Of a stretch of DNA of 64,000 bases, positions 16,774 to 25,105 are shown piece by piece (position 1 is the stretch's first letter; each line of letters opens with the position of its first letter). A program made the translations under genes and the position numbers. This DNA comes from Roseivirga sp. BDSF3-8 (GTDB lineage: Bacteria; Bacteroidota; Bacteroidia; Cytophagales; Cyclobacteriaceae), in contig NZ_JBGNFV010000001.1 of the NCBI RefSeq assembly GCF_041449215.1, positions 1,897,001 through 1,961,000 on the forward strand, in the 5' to 3' direction. The notes beneath the pieces were generated by a model that saw only the letters and a list, made by a program, of their open reading frames with translations, ran no database searches and was not told the origin of the DNA.

Positions 16774-16944
16774 CTATACGTTTTGAATGGCTCCCGGACA
16801 AGTATAAGACGCCTCCGTAGGCTCACAGTCGCTGCTGGGAGGTACAGTGGTATCGTCTGCAATTCTTTTCAGGCCGCCACGTATGTTAGACGTAACAAAG
16901 CTTTCCAAACGCAGATCTGAAAGGCTGATCTTTTGCTTTTTCAT
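16774..16944 (-). CDS. SFVT-leader peptide precursor A (RiPP-like)
   Basis: 56 residues from the ATG at 16944; an ATG two codons upstream (16950) is also possible. Leader MKKQKISLSDLRLESFVT with IRGG at 21-24. Core 25-56 has Cys40 and Cys49 in the order D-C, eight residues, Y-T-C-P, and a six-residue tail. First of the four tandem genes, 62 bases after the stop of the M28 peptidase gene on the same strand, so it may have its own promoter or be read through from there. The fate of the peptide is unknown; cleavage after Gly-Gly is inferred from the leader type. Confidence 0.7.
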   Translation of the reverse strand: MKKQKISLSDLRLESFVTSNIRGGLKRIADDTTVPPSSDCEPTEASYTCPGAIQNV

Positions 16945-17006
16945 AGTCATTCGTTTTTGTTTAGCAGGAATATACAAAATTTTTGAATGACCGGAATGTA
17001 CACCCC

Positions 17007-17942
17007 CTATTCTCCTGTAGCCAAGCCCTCGTCAAGTCTTATGAGGCTATTAAGTATCAGTTCTGTGGCATCCCCATAAAAGGGCAGAGGTACCTGCTCA
17101 TACGTATCAGTAGGCTTATGGTAATACGGGTGGTCTTCCACGCCGAAATAAATGAAAGGAATACCCTTCTTATGAAAGGGACCATGGTCTGATGAAGTGG
17201 TCCAGTCCTGTAAGCCATCGCGCCCATCGTGTCCAAACTTCAGTTTTACAGGCGACTGCTCATCAGCCTGTGTCAGGTAATTTTTCAAAGAAGGAGTATA
17301 GCGCGTGCCAGTAGCATATAATTCTCCTTTTCTGTTTTGACTTACCATATCCATATTCACATTAAGCACTATGCGGTCAGGATCCACCTCAAGGCTGTTC
17401 ATAAAGTATTTTGCGCCCTGTAAGCCTACCTCCTCCGCATCAAAGGCCGCAAATAGCATGGTATGCAGCGGCTTATTAGCCGAAAAGTATTCTGCTATTG
17501 CAAGCATGGCCGCTACACCACTTGCATTATCATCAGCCCCATTGTAGATGTCCCCGTTACGGGCGCCTACATGATCATAGTGCGCAGATAGTACGATCAC
17601 CGAATCGGACTCACCCTGCACAAAGCCCAGCAAATTTACCCCCTGTACGGTGTCCATAGCAGAGTGGGCCCTTTGCACAGGCGCTACAGAAAATGGTTGC
17701 AGGTAGTTAGGCGTATAGGCGGTAAGGCCTATTTCTTCAAACCGTCCAATAATATAATCCCTGGCCTTTTTATTTCCTTCCGTTCCCGTTTGCCTGCCCG
17801 CCATGCTATCCGCACTCAGTATCCTGAGATCACGGTACAGGCTCGTAGTATCCACAGTATAAGCAATGGAATCCTTACGTTCCTGGCTGCACGCTGGTAG
17901 AGAGGAAAGAAGAATAATGACGAAAACGGTGAGCTTTTTCAT
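17007..17942 (-). CDS. M28 family zinc metallopeptidase, lipoprotein
   Basis: 311 residues from the ATG at 17942 (MKKLTVFVIILL, lipobox SLPAC, Cys18). M28 peptidases are exopeptidases using two zinc ions. The ligands are visible in order: His in SAHYDHVG, bridging Asp in NGADDNASG, general base Glu and ligand Glu in DAEEVG, Asp in NVNMDM, and His in TSSDHGPFH/YYHKPTD. It would sit on a membrane facing the periplasm or the outside. It is directly upstream of the peptide cluster, but exopeptidase specificity makes a leader-removal role only a guess. Confidence 0.88.
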   Translation of the reverse strand: MKKLTVFVIILLSSLPACSQERKDSIAYTVDTTSLYRDLRILSADSMAGRQTGTEGNKKARDYIIGRFEEIGLTAYTPNYLQPFSVAPVQRAHSAMDTVQGVNLLGFVQGESDSVIVLSAHYDHVGARNGDIYNGADDNASGVAAMLAIAEYFSANKPLHTMLFAAFDAEEVGLQGAKYFMNSLEVDPDRIVLNVNMDMVSQNRKGELYATGTRYTPSLKNYLTQADEQSPVKLKFGHDGRDGLQDWTTSSDHGPFHKKGIPFIYFGVEDHPYYHKPTDTYEQVPLPFYGDATELILNSLIRLDEGLATGE

Positions 17943-18029
17943 GTGATTAGGCAGCGAATCTTTATTTTTGATTAAAAATAGCAGGAAATAAAACAATATA
18001 TTCCCTGCCTCACGTTGGTTTTGTTGTTT

Positions 18030-19175
18030 ATGGCAATTTTCTCAATCAGAAAAACCCTCTTTTTCCTGCTGCTTATTACGGGCATAGCCACCAGTGGTTT
18101 CAGCCAGGGCCTTTCAGTCTCTCCTGCCGGAGCTATCCTCCTTGACTATTCACAGGAGTTTCCCGAATCTATACGTAACAAGCGTACCGTCGTGTTTGTG
18201 TCTGCCGAAGGTACCCCTCCCGATAACAGGGACTTGAAAACCTGGCGTGACCTAAGCGATTTTGCCCATACATACTTTCGCGAGGCAGGAATAGACGCCG
18301 TAGCGTACTTTTCTATGGAAGAAGTATTCTCGGGCGATGACCCAGAGCGGATGTTTGCCGAGAGGCTCAGCACCAGGGGTGTGGAGAACCTTATCATTCT
18401 ACGGCGCATGACCTACGAGGATAAGCTCCAGTACGTGATTGTGGTTACCCCCTTTGCAGGCGATGGCGACTACATGGAAAATGGGCAGAAGGCCTATATC
18501 GCCTCAAGTCCTAACCTCGAGCCTTTGCTCAAACAGTTTGCTAACTCGGTAAAGAACAGCCCTTCAGAACTGGCCAACCACCTGATATTGGAGAAACCGG
18601 AATTTTTCGGAGCCACCGGTATCATCACAGGAGAGAAATTTCTCCGGTATAACCCTGACCTTAAACTGGACAAACTAGCTGTCCCCACTTTTGAGTCAGT
18701 AGATCTACCTGACTTTGTACCTGCAAATCCGGAAAGTGAAAAAGTAATAAACGCCCTGGAAAAGCTGAATAGTAATGCAGAAAGCAACAATGAGTTGCTT
18801 AAAAGCTATATGAGCATTTACCCGTTTGAGTACAAGGTCAGTGACTTTTCTAAGATCCAGGAGCGGGATATCCGGCTGGATGGTTACCAGTTCGTATTAC
18901 TGAGGCTACACGCCCCTGCCCGCACCATTCGCGAGATGCTGGGCTATGAAACAGAAAGCGAAACGTATACCACCACTGTATGGCAGGGCGGAGAGAAGGT
19001 AACAGAAGAGGTACCCGCCGACCAGCCGGTCTATAAGTATTACATCAAGCACATTTTCACCGGCGATGTATACCTCGGCTCTGAGTGGGACGCGGCTCCA
19101 AACTGGGATGAGGCACTGCGCAATCACTTTAATAATATGCGGCACGAACTCAAGGTGGACGACTCCACGCCCTGA
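18030..19175 (+). CDS. Exported protein of unknown function
   Basis: 381 residues from the ATG at 18030, which begins the signal peptide (FSIRKTLFFLLLITG, cleavage near GFSQG). The body is a mixed alpha/beta domain (KRTVVFVSAEG..., VENLIILRRMTYE) followed by a helical part and a beta-rich end. No catalytic motif or family recognised; similar secreted proteins appear in Cytophagales, from memory. Divergent from the M28 gene, convergent with the barrel gene 19845-19177 with one base between stops. Confidence 0.55.
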   Translation: MAIFSIRKTLFFLLLITGIATSGFSQGLSVSPAGAILLDYSQEFPESIRNKRTVVFVSAEGTPPDNRDLKTWRDLSDFAHTYFREAGIDAVAYFSMEEVFSGDDPERMFAERLSTRGVENLIILRRMTYEDKLQYVIVVTPFAGDGDYMENGQKAYIASSPNLEPLLKQFANSVKNSPSELANHLILEKPEFFGATGIITGEKFLRYNPDLKLDKLAVPTFESVDLPDFVPANPESEKVINALEKLNSNAESNNELLKSYMSIYPFEYKVSDFSKIQERDIRLDGYQFVLLRLHAPARTIREMLGYETESETYTTTVWQGGEKVTEEVPADQPVYKYYIKHIFTGDVYLGSEWDAAPNWDEALRNHFNNMRHELKVDDSTP

Positions 19176-19176
19176 T

Positions 19177-19845
19177 CTATAATCTCCAGCGTACCCCCAT
19201 TCCTCCCATAAGGCGCAGCTTAAAGGGCTCTTTCATGTCCTGGGCAAACATATTGATCTCAGCAAAGGTGCTTAGCCGCATCCCCTTGAAGTCATACTCA
19301 GTGCCCACCATATACTCCGGACCAAAGTTCTGGAAAGTATGGTCAAGCCTCTCGATAGTAAAGCGGTCCGGTGGCACCTCGTAGGTATAGAAATAGCTAA
19401 CGTCCAGTTTCATATACTGCACCCCTGCCCCTATGTAATAACTTAAGTTAGGAAACCTGGTCTTATGCACGGGGTGGGTAAACATGATGCGGCCCTGCAG
19501 AGCATAGATAGAATTTACATCGTGGCTGGTGTAAGCCAGATATATTCCGCTGCGCGGATCATTGATAGAGTCAAGCTGAAACCAGTCGCGCAGGTAGCGG
19601 GCGTTGAGGCCGGCAAATGAAGACCCTCCAACCACCTCAATGGCTACGTATTTCGGAAAAAAGTATTTGAGTGTAAGTCCGTAGGGGTCTCCCATACGAA
19701 AGCCCGCCGTCAGCCCTTTTTCATTTTTCTTAGGCCCGACACATACCGGCATTTTCTTACGAAGCTGCCGCAGGCTTTGGGCTTCAGAATGAAAGCCCAG
19801 ACCCACAAGGAAAATCAGAAATAGAAATATTCTTAACACACGCAT
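19177..19845 (-). CDS. Small outer-membrane barrel protein, paralog 1
   Basis: 222 residues with a signal peptide (cleavage after SEAQ) and alternating strands. GFRMGDPYGLTLKYF, a SHD.NSIYALQGRIMF-type stretch and a Gly-rich last strand (LMGGMGVRWRL) match the product of 21060-20470, so the two are paralogs. Two Cys-free long loops are predicted. Likely a porin-like or scaffold barrel; ligand unknown. It lies downstream of the GyrI-like gene. Confidence 0.6.
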   Translation of the reverse strand: MRVLRIFLFLIFLVGLGFHSEAQSLRQLRKKMPVCVGPKKNEKGLTAGFRMGDPYGLTLKYFFPKYVAIEVVGGSSFAGLNARYLRDWFQLDSINDPRSGIYLAYTSHDVNSIYALQGRIMFTHPVHKTRFPNLSYYIGAGVQYMKLDVSYFYTYEVPPDRFTIERLDHTFQNFGPEYMVGTEYDFKGMRLSTFAEINMFAQDMKEPFKLRLMGGMGVRWRL

Positions 19846-19926
19846 TACCTTCGCACTTTTAAGTCATTCAGACTTGAAATTTACGAAGACTGCCTTCCAA
19901 TAACGGGACAAAGTAAGTATACCTGC

Positions 19927-20466
19927 CTATTTACCCGCTTTACTCAGATGATGCATGACCACAATATCTTCATTACCCAAGTACTTTTCTATAAAGATTG
20001 TGTCCAGCTCATAGCCCATTTCCCGGGCCTTCTCCTCCATCATTTCCCTGATATGATTTGGCCGGGGCATAATAGCAGGGTGAGAATGGATACGCGCAGT
20101 GATGGTATAATCTGGCAAGAAGGTACGTACTTCAAGAGAATCAGGCAGATCACTGCCTGATTCCGGTAGTATTCCTATAAAGTTTTTCACACTGCCACGT
20201 TCCTCCCGGGGATTACCGTAATAGAGAATAGCGAGGTCACCTTTCAGGTTATTCGCCTGAACTAACTGACGCATTTCACTGAAAATCATTTCCAGTTTGC
20301 GGTCTCCGTAGCGCCCCTCGTAATATTTGCCCGCAATCCGGTACTTTTCACCCGGTTCCACGCTCAGTTCTATAGACTGTGACTGTGTGAGGTAGTAATA
20401 GCCTGCTAAAGCTGCCAGAGCCAGCAAGGCCACCAATCCCAGTATTACGAATACCTTTTTCTTCAT
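19927..20466 (-). CDS. Membrane-anchored GyrI-like domain protein
   Basis: 179 residues. One membrane anchor (FVILGLVALLALAALAGYYYL, about 5-25), then a domain of the GyrI-like small-molecule-binding (SRPBCC-unrelated, AraC effector) type: IAGKYYEGRYGD start, LAILYYGNPRE and IGILPE strands, and a conserved ARIHSHPAIMPRP segment. Such domains bind hydrophobic small molecules or act as hydrolases. It has no DNA-binding part, so it acts outside the cytoplasm or at the membrane. It starts three bases after the end of the barrel gene 21060-20470, pointing to one operon. Confidence 0.7.
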   Translation of the reverse strand: MKKKVFVILGLVALLALAALAGYYYLTQSQSIELSVEPGEKYRIAGKYYEGRYGDRKLEMIFSEMRQLVQANNLKGDLAILYYGNPREERGSVKNFIGILPESGSDLPDSLEVRTFLPDYTITARIHSHPAIMPRPNHIREMMEEKAREMGYELDTIFIEKYLGNEDIVVMHHLSKAGK

Positions 20467-20469
20467 TTC

Positions 20470-21060
20470 TTAGAAATTATAGCGTATCCCGCCACCGCCA
20501 AGAACTCTCAGATTTACCTGGTCCAGCAGCTCCAGCATGAGCCCCAGTTCTACGAAGGCTGTAAGTGGTACTTCCTGAAAGTAGTATTCACCACCTGCAA
20601 ATATTTCAGGCCCAAGGTCAAAGTTAGTCTCATCGCTGCGCTCCCTGGATATGAGGCTGCCATTCCGCATCACATCATAGCGGTAGTCTATATTTGCCAG
20701 GCGAAGGTTACCCCCCACCCCCCAGTACCATTCTGAGTCTGGGATATACTCCTCCAGGCTGCTATGCCACATAATACGTGCCTGCACGGCGATGGCCATT
20801 TCTATGTCATGACTGATGTAGCGTGCGGAGAAATCAAACTCATTGTCAAAAGCGTTACGGTAATAATCATTATACCACCCCCTGGGCACAGTGCCGAGCA
20901 CTACCTCAAAGGCCGTACCCCCTCCCATGTATTGCTTATACGTGACGCCCACGGGGTCACCCGCTTTCAGACCTATGGAGCTATCGGTTTTCTGCGCTAA
21001 AGCGCTAACAGCCGTAAAAAATGTTAACAAAACAGACAAATAGATTCCTGTCCGGTTCAT
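20470..21060 (-). CDS. Small outer-membrane barrel protein, paralog 2
   Basis: 196 residues from the ATG at 21060 (signal peptide MNRTGIYLSVLLTFF, cleavage near ALAQK); the frame extends upstream but without signal logic and over the ABC gene. GLKAGDPVGVTYKQY, AFEVVLGT, YISHDIEMAIAVQARIMW and a Gly-rich final strand match 19845-19177. First gene of a probable three-gene operon barrel, GyrI-like, barrel. Confidence 0.6.
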   Translation of the reverse strand: MNRTGIYLSVLLTFFTAVSALAQKTDSSIGLKAGDPVGVTYKQYMGGGTAFEVVLGTVPRGWYNDYYRNAFDNEFDFSARYISHDIEMAIAVQARIMWHSSLEEYIPDSEWYWGVGGNLRLANIDYRYDVMRNGSLISRERSDETNFDLGPEIFAGGEYYFQEVPLTAFVELGLMLELLDQVNLRVLGGGGIRYNF

Positions 21061-21109
21061 AGATGTAAATAAAAGTTTTAAGATAATAACGAATTGATAA
21101 AGGCGTATT

Positions 21110-22870
21110 TTACACCACCTCTTTGTATTGCATACGGTGTAACTGGGCGTAGTAGCCATCCAGACGAAGCAGTTCATCGTGCGTACCCGTTTCCTTGATC
21201 TCACCCTTGTCCAGTACCAGTATATTATCCGCCTCCTGAATAGTACTGAGGCGGTGAGCAATTACAATAGAGGTACGGCCCTGCATCAGCTTATTAATCG
21301 CGTTCTGGATCATTTCTTCTGTTTCCGAATCCACACTTGATGTAGCCTCGTCCAGGATCATAATACGTGGGTTATACACCATGGCCCGCACAAAGCTTAT
21401 GAGTTGACGTTGTCCGACGCTAAGCGTTCCCCCTCTTTCCATCACATTATAGTCGAAGTCATTAGGTAACCTCTCTATAAATTTAGAGGCTCCGACCAGG
21501 GAAGCTGCTTCCTCTATCTGCGGACGGGAAATGGTGTCATTGCCAAGGGTGATATTTTCTTTGACGGTATTACTAAACAGAAACACATCCTGCAGCACGA
21601 TGCCAATCTGCTGTCTGAGGTGATTCAGGTCATACTCCCTGATATTCTTTCCGTCGATAAGTATCTCACCTTTATTAATGTCATAAAAGCGGTTCAGCAA
21701 GTTGATAATACTGGACTTGCCTGCACCGGTAGCCCCCACAAGCGCCATGGTTTCCCCTCCTTTTACTTTGAAAGAAATATCCTTAAGCACATAATCCTCC
21801 CCGCTATAGGCGAACCATACGTTGCGGAATTCAATGTCTCCCCTTATCTTCTCAGGCTTGTAGTCCCCCTCGTCAGGAATAAAGTCATGGTTATCAAGAA
21901 GCTTCGTGATACGGCTGGTACTTACTATGCCCAATTGCAGGGTGTTAAAACGGTCGGCGATAAGGCGTATCGGGCGGAAGAACATCTGGATGTACATGAT
22001 AAAGGCAACCATGTCACCAAAGCTTACATCTTCTGCCAGTACCCCTTCGGCCCCATACCATACCACAAGCCCTATGCCTATGGCCTGTATCACCTCAGCT
22101 ACAGGAAAGTAGATGGAATAGTATAGCACGGAGTTCAGGTTGGCCTTCTTATGCTCCTTATTTATGGCTTTAAATTTCTCGTATTCCTTTTCTTCACTGG
22201 TAAATATCTGTACGATATTCATACCGGTAATGTGCTCCTGTACGAAGCTGTTCAGGTTAGACACGGCATTACGCACATTATTAAAGGCAACCTTTATCTT
22301 TTCTTTAAAAATATAGGTGCTAAGAATAAGGAAGGGCAGGGTGCAAAGAGTAACGAGGGTAAGCTCCCAGTCTATGTAGAACATGACAGCCAGTATAAAA
22401 ATTAGCTGCAGCAGATCACCCAGCATAGCCGCTATACCCTGACTGAATACGTCGGCAAGCGTTTCGATATCCGAGACATTCCTGGTAACAAGCCGCCCGA
22501 TGGGTGTATTATCAAAAAACTTAAGGCGCATCCGGAGCAGGTGGCGATAAAGCTGTATCCGCATATCGCGGATAATATGCTGACCGAGCCAGCCTGACAT
22601 GTACGTGTGAGAATACTGGACAATTGCCTGCAGAATAAGCAAGCCAACCAGCAGCAATATCATATTCACCAGCCCCTGGAAGTCCCCGACCGAAATCTGG
22701 CGGTCGATCGTCTGCTGAATAAGCAGGGGCCTCACCGGTGCCAGTATGGCCAGAGAAATAGTGAGGAACAGCAGCAGGTAGAACTTTCCGCGATATGGCC
22801 TGATAAAGGTAAAGAGCCGTTTGAGAACGGGCAGGTCTACGATGTTGCCACTAATGTTTTCCTTATCCAA
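21110..22870 (-). CDS. ABC exporter, MsbA-like half transporter
   Basis: 586 residues, start TTG at 22870 as no ATG precedes the first helix. Six membrane helices (about 30-310) and an ATPase with Walker A GATGAGKSS, signature LSVGQRQL, Walker B IMILDEATSSVD and switch His in AHRLST. Family members move lipids, lipid A precursors, peptides or drugs out of the cytoplasm as homodimers or with a partner. Substrate not readable. Its stop is about 50 bases before the barrel gene, and it follows truA by 11 bases. Confidence 0.9.
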   Translation of the reverse strand: MDKENISGNIVDLPVLKRLFTFIRPYRGKFYLLLFLTISLAILAPVRPLLIQQTIDRQISVGDFQGLVNMILLLVGLLILQAIVQYSHTYMSGWLGQHIIRDMRIQLYRHLLRMRLKFFDNTPIGRLVTRNVSDIETLADVFSQGIAAMLGDLLQLIFILAVMFYIDWELTLVTLCTLPFLILSTYIFKEKIKVAFNNVRNAVSNLNSFVQEHITGMNIVQIFTSEEKEYEKFKAINKEHKKANLNSVLYYSIYFPVAEVIQAIGIGLVVWYGAEGVLAEDVSFGDMVAFIMYIQMFFRPIRLIADRFNTLQLGIVSTSRITKLLDNHDFIPDEGDYKPEKIRGDIEFRNVWFAYSGEDYVLKDISFKVKGGETMALVGATGAGKSSIINLLNRFYDINKGEILIDGKNIREYDLNHLRQQIGIVLQDVFLFSNTVKENITLGNDTISRPQIEEAASLVGASKFIERLPNDFDYNVMERGGTLSVGQRQLISFVRAMVYNPRIMILDEATSSVDSETEEMIQNAINKLMQGRTSIVIAHRLSTIQEADNILVLDKGEIKETGTHDELLRLDGYYAQLHRMQYKEVV

Positions 22871-22881
22871 AATGTATCGTC

Positions 22882-23634
22882 TTAATCTCTGTTCGTATAG
22901 ATTTCCCCGGGATAGGCCACTTCAGTGAGAAATAAGCCCTCAGGTGGTACAGATCGCCCTGCTTTGCCTCGATCACCGGAAGCTATAACCTCTTTAATAG
23001 AAGCTGGTTCAGCCTTTTCTTCGCCAATTAGCAGAAGAGTACCCACCAGTGCGCGGACCATGCCGCGTAGGAACCTGTTTGCACTTACGTAAAAAACCAG
23101 CCTTCCGTTTACCTCCAGCCACTCGGCCCGTGAAATCTCACAAAAATAGGTGTGTACATCGGTTTTTACCTTACTGAAGCTCTGAAAATCCTGCTTTCCG
23201 AGTAAAAAGGTGGCTGCCTCGTTCATCTTCTCTATATCCAGCGGCCGGTTGAAGTGATAGCTGAGGTCCTTTTGAAAGGGGTCTTTTTGCCGGATAATAT
23301 GGTATTCATAGCTGCGGGAGGTAGCCGAAAAGCGGGCGTGCGCCTCTTCGTTAACCTCACGGATACTTTTTATAGCCACATCAGCCGGTAGTATAGCATT
23401 GAGCTTATAGCCTTCATTACTCATACTGAGCGGCTTTTCATGATCAATGTGTACTACCTGGGTGGTAGCATGTACTCCTGTATCCGTACGACCGCTGGCA
23501 GTTACCTCTACTTTATAGCGCAGTATCCTGCTGAGGGCCTCCTCCACTACCTGCTGCACAGTCAGTGCATTGGGCTGTATCTGCCAGCCGTGATAATGGG
23601 TACCTCTGTAGGCCAGATCAATAAAGTAACGCAC
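22882..23634 (-). CDS. truA: tRNA pseudouridine synthase A
   Basis: 250 residues from a GTG at 23634 giving the usual start (MRYFIDLAYRGTHYHGWQIQ); a TTG ten codons upstream (23664) is also in frame. TruA makes pseudouridine at positions 38-40 of the tRNA anticodon arm. The catalytic Asp is in SGRTDTGVHA, and FLRGMVRALVGT near 195 is typical of the family. Upstream of the ABC gene in the same direction. Confidence 0.95.
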   Translation of the reverse strand: MRYFIDLAYRGTHYHGWQIQPNALTVQQVVEEALSRILRYKVEVTASGRTDTGVHATTQVVHIDHEKPLSMSNEGYKLNAILPADVAIKSIREVNEEAHARFSATSRSYEYHIIRQKDPFQKDLSYHFNRPLDIEKMNEAATFLLGKQDFQSFSKVKTDVHTYFCEISRAEWLEVNGRLVFYVSANRFLRGMVRALVGTLLLIGEEKAEPASIKEVIASGDRGKAGRSVPPEGLFLTEVAYPGEIYTNRD

Positions 23635-23781
23635 GAAAATTGATTTAATGAGAGCCGGGGACAAAGATAGAGGGAAATACCCGGCAAAAGAAAACTGTCC
23701 TTTGCTAAGGAGCCTTACGAAAGTTCATAGTTTAGCCATATCTTAGATATCTGTAACGAATAATTATCAGACCCAATCATT

Positions 23782-24798
23782 ATGAAAAGAACCCTGACCC
23801 TATTTCTCTGCCTGCTCATGGCTGGCATGGCCTATAGTCAGACCAGGCCGGTCATTGTGATTCACGGCGGTGCCGGAACCATACTTAAGGAAAATATGAC
23901 GCCTGAAAAAGAGGAGGCCATTCGCAGCAAGATGGAGGAAGCCATGCGGGCAGGCTATGAAGTACTTGACGAGGGGGGTACCAGTACAGAGGCTGTAGTA
24001 GCCACCATAAAAATCCTGGAGGACAGCCCACTGTTTAACGCGGGTAAGGGGGCCGTTTTTACCAGTCAGGGTGAAAATGAGCTCGATGCCAGTATTATGG
24101 ACGGCCGCGACCGTAATGCGGGAGCCGTAGCGGGTGTTAAGCATATTAAAAACCCTATCACCGCTGCTCTGGCGGTAATGACCTCATCTCCCCATGTGAT
24201 GCTTACCGGAGAAGGGGCAGAGGAGTTTGCAAGCCAGGAAAAGCTGAACATGGTGGATGCCCGGTATTTTTATACTGAAAATCGCTATGAACAGCTACGG
24301 AAAATAAAAGAGCGGGAACAGGCGGAAGATGCGGAAGGCTCTATCAAGCTTAGGAGCAACCCTGAAACAGCCGATGAAAAATTCGGTACGGTTGGTTGCC
24401 TGGCCTTGGACAAGAATGGCAACCTTGCGGCAGGCACCTCCACCGGGGGCATGACAAATAAGAAATACGGCAGAGTAGGCGATAGCCCGGTCATAGGGGC
24501 AGGCACCTATGCGGATAATGCGACTTGTGCCGTATCGGCTACCGGCCATGGGGAATACTTCATTCGCTCAGTAGCAGCCTATGATGTAGCGGCTATGATG
24601 CGGTATGCTGATATGGAGGTAGGCAAAGCCGCCAGCACAGTGGTAGAGAATATCGGTGAAATGGGTGGCTCAGGTGGCCTGATCGCACTAGATGCCCAGG
24701 GTAACGTAGCCATGCCCTTTAACACCGCTGGTATGTACCGGGGCTACATGAAAGGCAAAGAAGATATCAACACATTTATCTACGGAGACGAGGAGTAA
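23782..24798 (+). CDS. iaaA: Isoaspartyl peptidase / L-asparaginase, exported
   Basis: 338 residues with a signal peptide (cleavage near AYSQ). Ntn-hydrolase family that cleaves isoaspartyl dipeptides and asparagine after autocatalytic cutting into two chains. IHGGAGT starts the alpha chain; the new N-terminal Thr lies in EKFGTVGCLALD; the substrate-binding GTSTGGMTNKKYGRVGDSP and HGEYF motifs follow. Length fits the family. Works in the periplasm. Its stop is three bases from the end of a convergent small gene. Confidence 0.92.
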   Translation: MKRTLTLFLCLLMAGMAYSQTRPVIVIHGGAGTILKENMTPEKEEAIRSKMEEAMRAGYEVLDEGGTSTEAVVATIKILEDSPLFNAGKGAVFTSQGENELDASIMDGRDRNAGAVAGVKHIKNPITAALAVMTSSPHVMLTGEGAEEFASQEKLNMVDARYFYTENRYEQLRKIKEREQAEDAEGSIKLRSNPETADEKFGTVGCLALDKNGNLAAGTSTGGMTNKKYGRVGDSPVIGAGTYADNATCAVSATGHGEYFIRSVAAYDVAAMMRYADMEVGKAASTVVENIGEMGGSGGLIALDAQGNVAMPFNTAGMYRGYMKGKEDINTFIYGDEE

Positions 24799-24801
24799 GG
24801 C

Positions 24802-24963
24802 TTAAGTAAGCTCGTAGTTCATACTCAGCCCGCGAAGGCGCGCTTTGATGGACTCCTGGTCAATAGAAATGCGGTATTTCATGCGGATGTATCTGTGGAT
24901 CACATCCGCTCTTCTTCCTTGTCTGGAATACTTCTCGATCGCTTTATTGATTAGACAATTCAT
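24802..24963 (-). CDS. Small basic protein, 53 residues
   Basis: ATG at 24963, TAA at 24802-24804. Sequence begins MNCLINKAIEKYSRQGRRAD, continues with helices rich in Arg and Lys, and ends in NYELT. Predicted as two or three short helices, net positive, no signal peptide. No family recognised; a DNA- or RNA-binding or stress-type small protein is possible. A short frame MKHYLKLLTTNI (25008-24970) ends six bases before its start and could be a leader peptide. Support is the continuous, non-random coding look and the tight fit against the iaaA stop. Confidence 0.5.
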   Translation of the reverse strand: MNCLINKAIEKYSRQGRRADVIHRYIRMKYRISIDQESIKARLRGLSMNYELT

Positions 24964-25105
24964 ACGGGTTCAGATATTGGTGGTAAGCAGTTTCAGGTAA
25001 TGTTTCATTAATATAACACTTAAAATAATAAAATCGTCCCTGAATAATCTACTTTTTTAACGATTATTTTTTACCATAACCTCTGAAGGACCTTTAAATC
25101 TCATT

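Noticed and set aside
17007-17942. M28 peptidase as leader peptidase of the adjacent peptide cluster
   Set aside because: M28 enzymes are exopeptidases or cyclases; leaders ending in Gly-Gly are usually removed by C39 peptidases. Adjacency alone is not enough.
12777-17996. Lanthipeptide synthetase or other RiPP enzyme near the peptide cluster
   Set aside because: All neighbouring genes were identified as Mfd, M28 peptidase and an exported protein; none has LanB, LanC, LanM or radical-SAM motifs.
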